Source: Halobacillus alkaliphilus (lineage in GTDB: Bacteria > Bacillota > Bacilli > Bacillales > Halobacillaceae). Taken from it: DNA of 64,000 nucleotides. This document shows, in pieces, positions 33,170-44,340 of this stretch. The notes under the pieces were generated by a model. The model made no database searches and had not been told where the DNA came from. It saw only the letters and a list, made by a program, of their open reading frames with translations. Each line of letters begins with the position of its first letter. Position 1 is the stretch's first letter. Location: assembly GCF_900113125.1 (NCBI RefSeq), contig NZ_FOOG01000005.1:1-64000 (forward strand), given 5' to 3'. The position numbers were made by a program, and so were the translations under genes.

Positions 33170-34096
33170 GTGGTGGTCTTGGAAGCCATAAGTAAGAACT
33201 TTTTCTTGTACCTGTCAAACAACAAGGTATTAGACCGCTTAGCAAAACGATATGGATCCAGGTTTGGGGCTGACAAGATTGTAGGCGGAGAGGAATTCTC
33301 CCAGGCAATTCCATTGATTGAGCAACTTAACGAGGAAGGTTTGGAAGTGACAGTGGACCACCTTGGTGAGTTCGTCAATTCCGAATCAGAAGCGAAAGAG
33401 CGGAAGCAGGAATGCATCGAAACGATCCAGTCCATTGCTCGTAATCAATTGAACTCTGAAGTTTCCTTGAAATTAACCTCACTCGGAATGGATATCAGTG
33501 AGCAGCTTGTAAAGGAAAATATGGAGGAAATCTTGGAAGAAGCCAAGAAATACGATGTAACGGTAACGATTGATATGGAAGACTCTTCGAGGTGCCAGGC
33601 CACCCTTGATATGTACAAAACCTTGAAGGCGAAATATGACAATCTCGGAACCGTGCTTCAATCGTACCTCTATTCTACAGAGGAAGATTTAAAGGAACTT
33701 CTGCCTTATGATCCTTACTTGCGCCTCGTGAAGGGAGCATACAAGGAATCAGGGAAAGTGGCTTTCACGGAGAAGCAATCAGTGGATGAGAATTTAAAAC
33801 GACTGATTAAAACGAATCTGTTGAATGGCCACTACACAGCTGTCGGCAGTCATGATGATGCTATCATCGACTATACGAAGAAATTAGCTGAAGAACACGG
33901 AATCTCAAGAGATCAATTTGAGTTTCAAATGCTCTACGGCATGAGAAACCAAATGCAGAAAGACTTGAAAGATGAAGGATACACCGTACGCGTCTATCTT
34001 CCTTATGGAGAAGACTGGTATGGATACTTTATGAGGCGCTTAGCAGAAAGGCCAGCCAACATAGCCTTTGCTATAAAAGGAATCTTTAGTAAATAA
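33170..34096 (+). CDS. putB: Proline dehydrogenase
   Basis: About 308 residues, the monofunctional Gram-positive type. It oxidises proline to pyrroline-5-carboxylate using FAD. Markers: SLKLTSLG, TIDMEDSS, VLQSYLYSTEEDL, RLVKGAYKESG, and the C-terminal VRVYLPYGEDWYGYFMRRLAERPAN that contains the substrate-binding Arg pair. Start uncertain: GTG 33170, GTG 33173 or TTG 33179, all downstream of AAGGAG. It is followed 31 bases later by rocA, the next enzyme of the pathway. Membrane-associated in the cytoplasm. Confidence 0.95.
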   Translation: MVVLEAISKNFFLYLSNNKVLDRLAKRYGSRFGADKIVGGEEFSQAIPLIEQLNEEGLEVTVDHLGEFVNSESEAKERKQECIETIQSIARNQLNSEVSLKLTSLGMDISEQLVKENMEEILEEAKKYDVTVTIDMEDSSRCQATLDMYKTLKAKYDNLGTVLQSYLYSTEEDLKELLPYDPYLRLVKGAYKESGKVAFTEKQSVDENLKRLIKTNLLNGHYTAVGSHDDAIIDYTKKLAEEHGISRDQFEFQMLYGMRNQMQKDLKDEGYTVRVYLPYGEDWYGYFMRRLAERPANIAFAIKGIFSK

Positions 34097-34127
34097 TTTA
34101 ATTTAATTCTTGAAGGGAGTTTTTATC

Positions 34128-35675
34128 ATGGTCACACCATACAAACACGAACCATTCACAGATTTTTCAAAAGAGGAAAATGTAAAAGCATTTGAAGAGG
34201 CACTAAAACAAGTAAAAGAAGAACTAGGTCAAAAACATGACTTATTAGTAGATGGGGAGCGCATTCGTACGGATGCGCAAATCGAATCCACTAACCCAGC
34301 TAATACAAAGCAGCTTGTAGGCTCTGTTTCCAAAGCTAACCAGGACATTGCTGAAAAAGCAGTTCAGTCTGCATCAGAGGCTTTTGAAAGCTGGAGAAAA
34401 TGGTCTGAGCGCGCACGTGCTGAGTTACTATTCCGTGCAGCGAGCATTATTCGCCGCCGTAAGCATGAATTCTCTGCATACTTAGTTTACGAAGTAGGTA
34501 AACCTTGGAAAGAAGCGGATGCTGATACTGCTGAAGCGATTGATTTCCTTGAATATTACGGTCGTCAAATGATCGAATTAAAAGATGGTAAACCTGTAGA
34601 AAGCCGTCCAGGCGAGCAAAACCGTTATATTTACACTTCTACTGGTGTAGCTGTTGTAATTCCACCATGGAACCTTGCCTTTGCTATTATGGCAGGTACT
34701 ACAGTAGCTCCTCTTGTAACAGGAAGCACAGTAGTCATGAAGCCAGCAAGTAACAGCCCGGTTATTGCTGCTAAATTCGTAGAAGTACTGGAAGAAGCCG
34801 GTCTTCCAAAAGGCGTATTAAACTATGTACCAGGAAGCGGTAAAGATGTAGGTGACTATCTTGTCGATCACCCGAAAACCGCATTAATCTCCTTCACAGG
34901 TTCCCGTGATGTAGGTACACGTATTATCAAGCGTGCAGCCGAGCTTCAAGCTGGTCAGAACCACTTGAAACAAGTTATCGCTGAAATGGGCGGTAAAGAT
35001 ACCGTAGTCGTCGATAACCAGGCGAACCTTGAAACGGCAGCAGATGCCATTATTACGTCTGCGTTCGGTTTCTCCGGACAGAAATGTTCATCCGGTTCCC
35101 GTGCTGTAGTCCATCAAGACGTTTACGACGAACTGCTTGATATGGTTGTAAAACGCACGAAAGAATTAACAGTAGGAAATGCCTCTGAAGGCAATGTGTA
35201 TATGGGACCTGTCGTGGATCAGTCTGCTTATGATAAAATCATGGGCTATATGGAAGTAGGTAAAGAAGAAGGTCGCTTAATGACCGGCGGTAAAGGCGAT
35301 GATTCTAAAGGTTACTTCATCGATCCTACTGTATTCGCTGATCTTGCACCTAATTCCCGCATGCAGCAGGAAGAAATCTTTGGCCCAGTAGTCTGCTTCA
35401 CAAAAGCAGCGGACTTCGATGAAGCGATCGATATTGCTAACAACACCGAATATGGTTTGACAGGCGCGGTTATTTCTGACAACCGTCAACACTTGGAAAA
35501 AGCAAAAGAAGATTTCCACGTTGGTAACCTGTATTTCAACCGTAATTGCACAGGCGCAATTGTCGGCTACCAGCCATTCGGCGGCTTCAAAATGTCCGGT
35601 ACGGACTCTAAAGCCGGCGGCCCAGATTACTTGGCTCTTCACATGCAAGCGAAAACCATTTCAGAAAAATTCTAA
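34128..35675 (+). CDS. rocA: L-glutamate gamma-semialdehyde (pyrroline-5-carboxylate) dehydrogenase
   Basis: 515 residues, the usual RocA/PutC length. An aldehyde dehydrogenase that oxidises glutamate semialdehyde to glutamate with NAD. Seen: [16 protein letters not shown] (cofactor site), VIAEMGGKD (general-base Glu), [13 protein letters not shown] (nucleophile Cys), [11 protein letters not shown] 34128 with GAAGGGAG upstream. Codon use is more biased than in neighbours, which suits high expression. Completes proline to glutamate conversion, useful for a halophile that stores proline as osmolyte. Confidence 0.96.
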   Translation: MVTPYKHEPFTDFSKEENVKAFEEALKQVKEELGQKHDLLVDGERIRTDAQIESTNPANTKQLVGSVSKANQDIAEKAVQSASEAFESWRKWSERARAELLFRAASIIRRRKHEFSAYLVYEVGKPWKEADADTAEAIDFLEYYGRQMIELKDGKPVESRPGEQNRYIYTSTGVAVVIPPWNLAFAIMAGTTVAPLVTGSTVVMKPASNSPVIAAKFVEVLEEAGLPKGVLNYVPGSGKDVGDYLVDHPKTALISFTGSRDVGTRIIKRAAELQAGQNHLKQVIAEMGGKDTVVVDNQANLETAADAIITSAFGFSGQKCSSGSRAVVHQDVYDELLDMVVKRTKELTVGNASEGNVYMGPVVDQSAYDKIMGYMEVGKEEGRLMTGGKGDDSKGYFIDPTVFADLAPNSRMQQEEIFGPVVCFTKAADFDEAIDIANNTEYGLTGAVISDNRQHLEKAKEDFHVGNLYFNRNCTGAIVGYQPFGGFKMSGTDSKAGGPDYLALHMQAKTISEKF

Positions 35676-35688
35676 GATGAATGAGTAT

Positions 35689-35719
35689 AAAGCTCTCCCG
35701 TTTTCGGGGGAGCTTTTTT
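35689..35719 (+). terminator. Terminator of putB-rocA
   Basis: AAAGCTCTCCC (35689-35699) pairs with GGGGGAGCTTT, followed by a T run. Confidence 0.85.
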
Positions 35720-35803
35720 CTTTTGCTTTTGATTTCTTGAAGATATCGCTATAATGGAGAATAAACAAGTGCAACCATTCTACTTGGAAAGGTAAGGATT
35801 CAG

Positions 35804-37066
35804 ATGGAAATTAACGAGTTAATTCTTCAAGTAGAGGATATCCATAAAGCAACTGAGCTGATCAGTTCCAAACTGCGCAAGCCCGTCATTATTGAAAATA
35901 AAAACTTTGAATTGATTTCTTACAGCTCTTCTATTGAGGAATTCGATCTAACCCAGCAAAAGACAATTCTCTCAAAGAAATGCCCCCTCTTCATTATTGA
36001 TCGTTTAAAAAAAGAGGGAATCGTGCAAAGGCTCGAGAAACGTCAGGATCCGATCCGGATTCAACCGATTGAGGAACTGGGTTTTCATCAGCGCATCGTT
36101 ATATCTGCTAAGCATTTAGGATACACAATGGGGTACATTTGGGTGCAGGAGTCCGATGAACTGCTCACCACTGAAGAACTGACATTTTTGGAAGAGGTAA
36201 CGCCTCATCTTGGCAAATTAATCTATGATGTTTATGAACGGATGAATGCTAAGGAAGGAAGGAGAGAGGATCTCCTCTGGAAACTTCTTCACCATGAATA
36301 CGACAGTGAAAGCCAGTTTCGTCATGACGCCACTCTCGCTAAACTCACCATCCCGGATCGTTTTTCTGTCGTCGTTTTTTCAGTTACTGCTCCACGGTAT
36401 AAGTACATGCTGGATTATCTGCAAAAAGCTATTCAGGACTTTTCCTTAAGAAAAAGTGTTCATTTTCTTAAGACCGAATTCCAGATGATTCTTGTCGTTC
36501 ACGGTGTTCAACAGGAAGAATTCTCCTCACGCAACCTGGCGAGGTTCTTGATTGATGAGATCAAAGAGCATAGTGAGGAAGATGAATTTTACAACTTCCT
36601 AATTGGGGTAGGGAAAGAATATACCACCCTCGCTAACATGCGGAAGAGTTTTCTGGAGGCCCTTGAGGTAATCGAGATTGCGAACTTTATTACCCCTCGT
36701 CCAGAAACGATGCCCAGAGAGTTTTCCAAACTTGGTATCTACCGCTATCTAGCGGCTTTATATGAAAAAAACAGCTCTGAAGATTACTACAGCGATGATT
36801 TGTTGACCCTGATCCAGAACGATAAAGAGAAACAAACGGATCTTCTTCGTACGCTAGAGGTCTATCTTGCGAACAATGGAAAAGGAAAGCAGACCGCTAA
36901 CGAGTTATTCATCCATCCGAATACCCTTAACTACAGGATTAAACAAATTCAAGAGCTGACCAATATTGATTTTAACGATTTTAATGTAAAAACCTATTTG
37001 TACACAGAGCTTTTGTTGCTCAATAATGTGGAAGCGTATTATCAGCGCTACAAAGAAGCGCTATAA
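35804..37066 (+). CDS. putR: PucR-family regulator of proline utilisation
   Basis: 420 residues. An N-terminal sensor-like region (about 1-150) has GAF-like character, a middle domain covers ~170-290, and the C-terminal helix-turn-helix is of the PucR/CdaR type: LLRTLEVYLANNGKGKQTANELFIHPNTLNYRIKQIQELTNIDFND. The arrangement and length match B. subtilis PutR, the proline-responsive activator of putBCP. Gene order next to putB-rocA supports this. The proline permease gene putP is not in the window. Single gene with its own terminator. Confidence 0.88.
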   Translation: MEINELILQVEDIHKATELISSKLRKPVIIENKNFELISYSSSIEEFDLTQQKTILSKKCPLFIIDRLKKEGIVQRLEKRQDPIRIQPIEELGFHQRIVISAKHLGYTMGYIWVQESDELLTTEELTFLEEVTPHLGKLIYDVYERMNAKEGRREDLLWKLLHHEYDSESQFRHDATLAKLTIPDRFSVVVFSVTAPRYKYMLDYLQKAIQDFSLRKSVHFLKTEFQMILVVHGVQQEEFSSRNLARFLIDEIKEHSEEDEFYNFLIGVGKEYTTLANMRKSFLEALEVIEIANFITPRPETMPREFSKLGIYRYLAALYEKNSSEDYYSDDLLTLIQNDKEKQTDLLRTLEVYLANNGKGKQTANELFIHPNTLNYRIKQIQELTNIDFNDFNVKTYLYTELLLLNNVEAYYQRYKEAL

Positions 37067-37094
37067 TCTAAAATATTCATGCTCGTATAAGGGA

Positions 37095-37127
37095 ACCATC
37101 ATTGCCTAAAAGCAATGATGGTATTTT
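37095..37127 (+). terminator. Terminator of putR
   Basis: ACCATCATTGC (37095-37105) and GCAATGATGGT (37112-37122), perfect, followed by ATTTTT. Confidence 0.9.
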
Positions 37128-37146
37128 TACTTGTGGTAAACGTAAA

Positions 37147-37184
37147 AAAGTGCCGGGTTTACGTAAAAGTAAACCCGACACTTT
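37147..37184 (-). terminator. Terminator of the aldolase gene
   Basis: AAAGTGCCGGGTTTAC (37147-37162) and GTAAACCCGACACTTT (37169-37184), one mismatch. An A run on + at 37144-37149 gives the T run on the minus strand. Confidence 0.9.
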
Positions 37185-37193
37185 CAATGTGCT

Positions 37194-38084
37194 TTATTTC
37201 TTATTAACAGAAGCGTCATGAATAGAATCTACAGCACCTTTCAGTGATGCATCAAATTCTTCTTCAGACTGATTGGCATTTAAATCAGCGATAAGCGCTC
37301 TGGAGAAACTTGCAATAAGACCATGATTTTCTTTCAATTTTTCATTCGCTTCATCGCGGGAATAACCGCCTGACAGAGCGACGACACGAAGTACACGTGG
37401 GTGGTCAATCAATTCTTTGTATGTGTTTGCTTTCGTTGGAATGGAAAGCTTCAGCATAACATTTTGATCTTCACGCAATTCATTCAACTGTTTAAGGATC
37501 TCATCTTTTAAGATTTCTTCGGATTTTTCTTTATCCTCACTGTGAATGTTAACTTCTGGTTCGATGATAGGGACTAAATCATAGTCAAGAATCTGTTTGC
37601 CGATTTCGAATTGCTGCTCCACGACAGCTTTGATACCGATTGTATTCGGTTCGTGGATGACAGAACGCATTTTTGTACCGAAAATATTGCGTTCATTAGC
37701 ACGGCTCAGTGTATCATCCAAATCATGAATAGGCTTCATGAGTTGAACGCCAGTTTCCTGATCGGCCAGTCCTTTATCTACTTTTAAGAAAGGTACGATC
37801 CCTTTGTCGGACAGGTAATCGGCCGTGTATTTGCCTTCAATTTCGCGGTCCATCGTTTGTTCGAATAGAATGACCCCTAGAATTTGATCGGAATTGAAGG
37901 AAGGTGAAGTAATAAGTCTGGTACGCATCTGGTGAACCAGATCGAACATTTCGTCCTCATTTGAATAAGAATCTTCCGGTACACCGTAATCTGCTAATGC
38001 CTTTGGCGTACTGCCTCCGCTCTGGTCAAGCGCAGCAATGAAACCTTCCCCGTTCTTAATCTTGTCAAAATGACTGTTGTTCAT
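37194..38084 (-). CDS. fda: Fructose-bisphosphate aldolase, class I
   Basis: 296 residues from the preferred ATG (AAAGGAG 8 bases upstream; a GTG three codons earlier lies in that site). Class I, Schiff-base type, of the short bacterial/staphylococcal form. Seen: [54 protein letters not shown] with the Lys region, [13 protein letters not shown]. Reversible cleavage of fructose-1,6-bisphosphate in glycolysis and gluconeogenesis; cytoplasmic. Single-gene unit. Confidence 0.95.
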   Translation of the reverse strand: MNNSHFDKIKNGEGFIAALDQSGGSTPKALADYGVPEDSYSNEDEMFDLVHQMRTRLITSPSFNSDQILGVILFEQTMDREIEGKYTADYLSDKGIVPFLKVDKGLADQETGVQLMKPIHDLDDTLSRANERNIFGTKMRSVIHEPNTIGIKAVVEQQFEIGKQILDYDLVPIIEPEVNIHSEDKEKSEEILKDEILKQLNELREDQNVMLKLSIPTKANTYKELIDHPRVLRVVALSGGYSRDEANEKLKENHGLIASFSRALIADLNANQSEEEFDASLKGAVDSIHDASVNKK

Positions 38085-38288
38085 GTTATCCACTCCTTTT
38101 CTAATTCTAGTTTCTCAAAATGACTTCCTTATACAGTCTTCCCATTATTACAGGTAACCTAACACCAAATGTGGTTCGGGAAGAAGAAATGTCACTTCCT
38201 CTATTATGATGGATAATCAAACAAGCGTCCAGGCTGAGGTTCGTGAACGCTTGTTGCCGCTTTTTATTAGAAGGGCCTGAATAGTTGT

Positions 38289-38702
38289 TTAATGAATATG
38301 CTTTAGATCCTCGTTAATTTTTCTTATTTGGTATTTATAATAGAGATAAAATGCTGTCCAAATGACACTGTAGAGAAGGAGAGCAACTACTGTAAATAGT
38401 AAGACACTGGCTATTCCTTGTGGAATCCATCCAATACCATAAGCCAAAATAAAGTATGCGGCCATGACGGTTACAAAATGCAAGGCCGTTTGCTGGGAAA
38501 GCTTCAGAGAACGAATCTCAAAGTAAAGAGGAGTCACCGAAAACAACCATCCGCAAAATATGTTACCTAAAGAGTTCTTTACAAAAAGACTCGAATCAAG
38601 CGTAGTTTGATCGCCAAAGAAAATGATCGAATACGTAATTAGTACAGCTAAAAATCCCCCAAAAAAGATGCCGATTAAACTTCTAAATAGAAACGTTTTC
38701 AT
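38289..38702 (-). CDS. DUF3021 family membrane protein
   Basis: 137 residues with four membrane helices (about 5-27, 42-58, 75-94, 98-121) and a short basic tail, the size and layout of DUF3021. ATG immediately follows the stop of the LytTR gene, with AGGAGG inside that gene, so the two are coupled. In LytTR regulatory systems such a membrane partner restrains the DNA-binding protein. That role is transferred from the streptococcal pairs and not shown here. Confidence 0.75.
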   Translation of the reverse strand: MKTFLFRSLIGIFFGGFLAVLITYSIIFFGDQTTLDSSLFVKNSLGNIFCGWLFSVTPLYFEIRSLKLSQQTALHFVTVMAAYFILAYGIGWIPQGIASVLLFTVVALLLYSVIWTAFYLYYKYQIRKINEDLKHIH

Positions 38703-39158
38703 TTATTTCTCCCTCCTGTTTATTCGTAAGACTTCTTTAATACCTGCCACATAGTGTCTAGAAGCATACTCTTTTACTCCAGAACGAAAATGTACCGATA
38801 ATGTTCCGTTAAAGGAAGGTTCAAAATGACTGATTTCATAGAGATTGGCGATCACAGACTTGGAAAGGCGTATAAATTTCCGTGGGGATAGAATTTCTTC
38901 CAGCTCATATAGTTTCTCTTTTACTTTAAATCTGCCTTCTGAAGTAGCAGCCAGTACTGAATCTCCCTCAGAATGAAAGTAGTGCACTTGATCCGGCTTT
39001 AAAATGTGTTGTTCCTCCCCCTTTTTTCCAATGATGAATTCCGTCTTTTGTTGATTTAAGTAATCTAAGATGTCTTTAATGGAATCATCCATTTCCATGC
39101 AGTGAATAGTGACGCTTGTTTCTTCATACTTATGGTCGACGTCGAGTAAGACTTTCAC
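38703..39158 (-). CDS. LytTR-domain DNA-binding regulator
   Basis: About 151 residues. An N-terminal half with no receiver domain (starting KVLLDVDHKYEE) is followed by a LytTR domain (about 45-148): IIGKKGEEQHILKPDQVHYFHSEGDSVLA, FIRLSKSVIANLYEI, FRSGVKEYASRHYV. The start is probably GTG 39158 with AAAGGATG upstream; an ATG at 39167 abuts that site. Pairs with the DUF3021 gene downstream. No transporter or other obvious target is adjacent. Confidence 0.8.
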   Translation of the reverse strand: MKVLLDVDHKYEETSVTIHCMEMDDSIKDILDYLNQQKTEFIIGKKGEEQHILKPDQVHYFHSEGDSVLAATSEGRFKVKEKLYELEEILSPRKFIRLSKSVIANLYEISHFEPSFNGTLSVHFRSGVKEYASRHYVAGIKEVLRINRREK

Positions 39159-39504
39159 TTGGATCATCCTTTAAATTATTGATTTCTTAAGGTTAGTATA
39201 AGATTGAAAACCAAGGTTGTCATGGGAATAAAGGTAAGAGGTCTTTTAAGATCGATAAAATGCACAATTAAGGAACTGTGTTGCACCCCTTCGAAGAGGA
39301 GCGAGTCTCACCAGGTCACCTTCCAAAAAGACTCTTGAAGACCAGGGAAAAAGCAGAACGTGAAAAGGAACTACTGACCTGTAGACTTTCTTTAAGTTTA
39401 ATGTTGTAAAGTGGGACTTGTGGGAACATAAGATGGGATACGAGAGGAAAAATAAAAGCGAAAAGATCATTAGCGGACATAAACTCGTAATCAGATAGAA
39501 ATAG

Positions 39505-39537
39505 AAAACGTCAGGCTCTCAATGAGCCTGACGTTTT
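39505..39537. terminator. Strong terminator hairpin in a 500-base gene-free stretch
   Basis: AAAACGTCAGGCTC (39505-39518) and GAGCCTGACGTTTT (39524-39537), perfect. It lies 135 bases beyond the stop of the minus-strand glycosidase gene and could end that transcript. No plus-strand gene ends here. The rest of 39170-39670 shows no convincing gene or repeat. Confidence 0.75.
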
Positions 39538-39672
39538 AGATTATTTATTACCCTCTAATGGTAGAGTAAACCTTCATCTTCTTCGGGTTAAAAGAAATTC
39601 ACTATACGTTTAAATTTGCAATGAGAATGAAAAAAGGGTGCGCCACCTCAAGAAGATTGTTATATATGCTAA

Positions 39673-41460
<1,788 letters not shown>

Positions 41461-41554
41461 CTATAACAGAAAAGAGCGGTCCGTCAATCTTAAGAAATAA
41501 CGTATAATTGATTATTTTGTAGGGATTTTAATTCTAATATTCCTTTAAATAGAT

Positions 41555-41630
41555 TCTAGTGAAACCGCTTGCATTATTTGTAAAAGCTTGTATAATAAAA
41601 ACCGAGATGTGTGCAATCGGTTTCACTAGA
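41555..41630. promoter_or_regulatory. malE promoter flanked by paired inverted operators
   Basis: TCTAGTGAAACCGCTTGCA (41555-41573) and TGCAATCGGTTTCACTAGA (41612-41630) are inverted copies matching at 18 of 19 bases. Each contains a 14-base LacI/CcpA-type core (TGAAACCG(C/A)TTGCA). Between them, and overlapping the first, lie TTGCAT (41569-41574), a 16-base spacer and TATAAT (41591-41596). The arrangement fits repression by blocking or looping, by the LacI-type regulator encoded at 45348 or by CcpA. Confidence 0.75.
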
Positions 41631-41679
41631 TTGGTAGATCGCATACATAGAATAGTAAAAAATCAGGGGGTCTATGTTG

Positions 41680-42972
41680 ATGAAGAGATGGTTAAGTGCA
41701 TTGTTAATTGTTTTTCTGACCGTAGGAATTTTGGCTGCTTGTGCACCAGAAAGAGAGCAAGAAGCAAGCTCGGATAGTGAAGAAAACAGCAGTTCTGCGG
41801 AAGGTGAAATGCCTGAAAAACCAGAAAAACTGGTGATCTGGGAGGATAAAGATAAAGGCGTCGCTCTTGAGCCGGCAATTAAAAGTTTTGAAGAAGAACA
41901 CGGTATTAAAGTGGAGTTTAAAGAATTGGACATGTCCTCTAAAATGCGTGAACAACTGCGTTTAGATGGCCCGGCAGGCACAGGGCCAGACGTATTGACA
42001 CTGCCTCATGATCAAATCGGCCAGTTGGTAATTGAAGGCTTGATTTCTCCTCTTGAATATGAGCAATCCGTTACGGACAAGTACACGGAAGCTTCTGTTA
42101 AAGCTGAAACCTATGATGGAAAACTTTACGGTCTTCCAAAAGCAACAGAAACCCCGGTATTTATCTACAACAAAGAACATATGGACAAAGCACCTGAAAC
42201 CTTTGAGGAAGTACTCGAATTCTCTAAAGACTTTACACAGGGTGAACAGTACGGCTTTCTTGCTTTGTGGGATAACTTCTACTTTGCCAACTCTGTTATG
42301 AGCGGTTATGGAGGCTATGTATTTGGCGAAGAAAGCGGTTCTCCTAATCCACAGGATCTTGGTTTAAGCAATGAAGGAGCTATTGAAGGTGCCAACTATA
42401 TTCAGAAATGGTATGAAGAGATATTCCCGGCGGGTATCGTTGGGGAGAGTGGTGGATCAGCCAAAGACGGTCTTTTCCAGGATGGAAAAGTTGCATCAAT
42501 GATGGACGGACCGTGGGCTTTCCAGGCGCTTAATGAAGCCGGGATTGATTATGGTGTAGCACCACTTCCTAAGTTACCTAATGGTGAGTATCCACAAACA
42601 TTCGTTGGTGTGAAGGGTTGGCATTTATCTTCAGCTTCTGAAAATAAAGAATGGGCTTCTGAATTGATTAAGTGGATTGCGAACGAAGAAAATTCAAAGA
42701 TCCGCTTTGAAGAAACGAATGAAATTCCACCGATCAAATCATTAATTGAAGACCCAATTATTGCCGATGATGAAAGAGCGAATGCGGTAGCTGTTCAGTC
42801 TGAGCGTGCCATTCCTATGCCAAACACTCCTGAAATGAGTGAAGTGTGGGAACCAATGGCTCAAGCGCTTCAATTGATCGCAACTGGAAAGTCGTCACCA
42901 GAAGATGCTTTAAATGAGGCGACAGACACAATTAGTAAGCAAATTGAACTGAATCACTCAGGGAACGAATAG
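41680..42972 (+). CDS. malE: Maltodextrin ABC importer, lipoprotein binding protein
   Basis: 430 residues. Signal peptide with lipobox LAAC (residues ~18-22), acidic Ser/Glu linker, then a family 1 sugar-binding domain. Recognisable MalE elements are KLVIWEDKDKGVALEPAIKSFEEEHGIKVEF, TGPDVLTLPHDQIGQLV, YGLPKATETPVFIYNKE and GPWAFQALNEAGIDYGVAPLP. ATG 41680 (AGGGGG 9 bases upstream) fits best; ATG 41674 is too close. It starts the importer operon with malF and malG. Binds maltose or maltodextrins outside the membrane. Confidence 0.92.
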   Translation: MKRWLSALLIVFLTVGILAACAPEREQEASSDSEENSSSAEGEMPEKPEKLVIWEDKDKGVALEPAIKSFEEEHGIKVEFKELDMSSKMREQLRLDGPAGTGPDVLTLPHDQIGQLVIEGLISPLEYEQSVTDKYTEASVKAETYDGKLYGLPKATETPVFIYNKEHMDKAPETFEEVLEFSKDFTQGEQYGFLALWDNFYFANSVMSGYGGYVFGEESGSPNPQDLGLSNEGAIEGANYIQKWYEEIFPAGIVGESGGSAKDGLFQDGKVASMMDGPWAFQALNEAGIDYGVAPLPKLPNGEYPQTFVGVKGWHLSSASENKEWASELIKWIANEENSKIRFEETNEIPPIKSLIEDPIIADDERANAVAVQSERAIPMPNTPEMSEVWEPMAQALQLIATGKSSPEDALNEATDTISKQIELNHSGNE

Positions 42973-42978
42973 GGCTGT

Positions 42979-43010
42979 GCAGTACCCCTTTAACCGGGTA
43001 CTGCTTTCCT
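42979..43010 (+). terminator. Intercistronic hairpin (attenuator) between malE and malF
   Basis: GCAGTACCC (42979-42987) and GGGTACTGC (42996-43004), perfect, followed by TTTCCTTTTTT. It looks like a genuine terminator inside the operon. Confidence 0.8.
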
Positions 43011-43049
43011 TTTTTACCCATACATACAGAAAGTGAAAGGAGACTGAAC

Positions 43050-44339
43050 ATGGGGGAGCAGGGAAATAAACCTTCAACAAATAAACGCAAAATTGCGCTC
43101 GCGCTTTCAATCATTCCAGGCTTCGGACAATTTTATAATAAACAGTGGCTGAAAGGGTTGATCTTTCTCGTATTGACTGGATCCTTCTTCGTGGCCTTTT
43201 CGGATTTACTGCAGTTTGGATTCTGGGGATTAGTTACCCTTGGAAGCGATCCCGCATATGATCACTCCATTGTCCTGCTTGTAGAAGGTATACTTACCGT
43301 ATTAATTACCATTCTTGGTTTAGGTATCTATGTACTGAATCTTAATGATGCTTTTAAAGTGGGGAAACAGAGGGACCTAAATGAACACCCTAATTCCATA
43401 CGGCAGCAATATCAAAACCTGGTAGGCGGAGGATTCCCATATTTAATGATGACTCCCGGTTTTCTGCTGCTGATATTTGTGGTTATCTTTCCAATTCTTT
43501 TTGTAATCTTATTAGCTTTTACTAATTATGATTTATACCATTCGCCGCCTGCCAATTTAGTAGAGTGGGTCGGTTTCCAGAATTTTATAGAGATCTTCCA
43601 GATCCCGATCTGGCGTAACACGTTCTTTAGTGTACTTGCGTGGACGATTATTTGGACGTTTGGGGCTACTACGCTGCAAGTAGCTCTTGGAATCTTCCTT
43701 GCTGTCTTAATGAACCAGAAAGGGATCGTTCTGCAAAAAACGATCCGTACCATATTCATATTGCCTTGGGCCGTTCCGGCATTTGTGTCTATTCTCGTAT
43801 TTGCAGGGATGTTTAACGAAACGTTTGGTACGATTAATGAAGACATTATGGCTATTTTCGGCCTGGGGGATATTCCGTGGCTGACTAATCCTACTTACAC
43901 CAAGATTGCTTTAATCATGATTCAAACGTGGCTCGGTTTCCCGTTTATCTTCGCAATGGTTACAGGGGTTCTGCAATCGATTCCGAATGAATTATATGAA
44001 GCGGCAGAAGTCGATGGAGCAACAATTATGCAGAAGTTCAAAGGCATTACACTTCCGCTTGTGCTTTATGCAACAGCCCCGATTCTGATTACGCAATATA
44101 CGTTTAATTTTAATAATTTTAACGTTATTTTCCTTTTTAATGGAGGAGGTCCTGCCGTTCCTGATCAAAATGCAGGAGGAACCGATATTCTGATTTCGTG
44201 GATCTACTCCCTGACTATGACATCGGCGCAATATGGAAAAGCGGCCGCCATTACTATGATCCTTTCCCTTATCGTTATAACTGTGGCCTTATGGCAATTC
44301 AGAAGAACGAAATCATTTCAAGAAGAGGATATGATGTAA
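43050..44339 (+). CDS. malF: Maltodextrin ABC importer permease MalF
   Basis: 429 residues, about eight helices. An N-terminal pair precedes the permease domain (LSIIPGFGQFYNKQWLKGLIFLV, usual for Bacillaceae MalF). The EAA loop is YEAAEVDGATIMQKFKGITLP, and FNNFNVIFLFNGGGP is a MalF hallmark. ATG with GAAAGGAG upstream. One base separates it from malG. Confidence 0.93.
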   Translation: MGEQGNKPSTNKRKIALALSIIPGFGQFYNKQWLKGLIFLVLTGSFFVAFSDLLQFGFWGLVTLGSDPAYDHSIVLLVEGILTVLITILGLGIYVLNLNDAFKVGKQRDLNEHPNSIRQQYQNLVGGGFPYLMMTPGFLLLIFVVIFPILFVILLAFTNYDLYHSPPANLVEWVGFQNFIEIFQIPIWRNTFFSVLAWTIIWTFGATTLQVALGIFLAVLMNQKGIVLQKTIRTIFILPWAVPAFVSILVFAGMFNETFGTINEDIMAIFGLGDIPWLTNPTYTKIALIMIQTWLGFPFIFAMVTGVLQSIPNELYEAAEVDGATIMQKFKGITLPLVLYATAPILITQYTFNFNNFNVIFLFNGGGPAVPDQNAGGTDILISWIYSLTMTSAQYGKAAAITMILSLIVITVALWQFRRTKSFQEEDMM

Positions 44340-44340
44340 T

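Noticed and set aside
39246-39470. 74-residue minus-strand frame in the 39.2-39.6 kb gap
   Set aside because: No ribosome site, no recognisable family; treated as non-coding.
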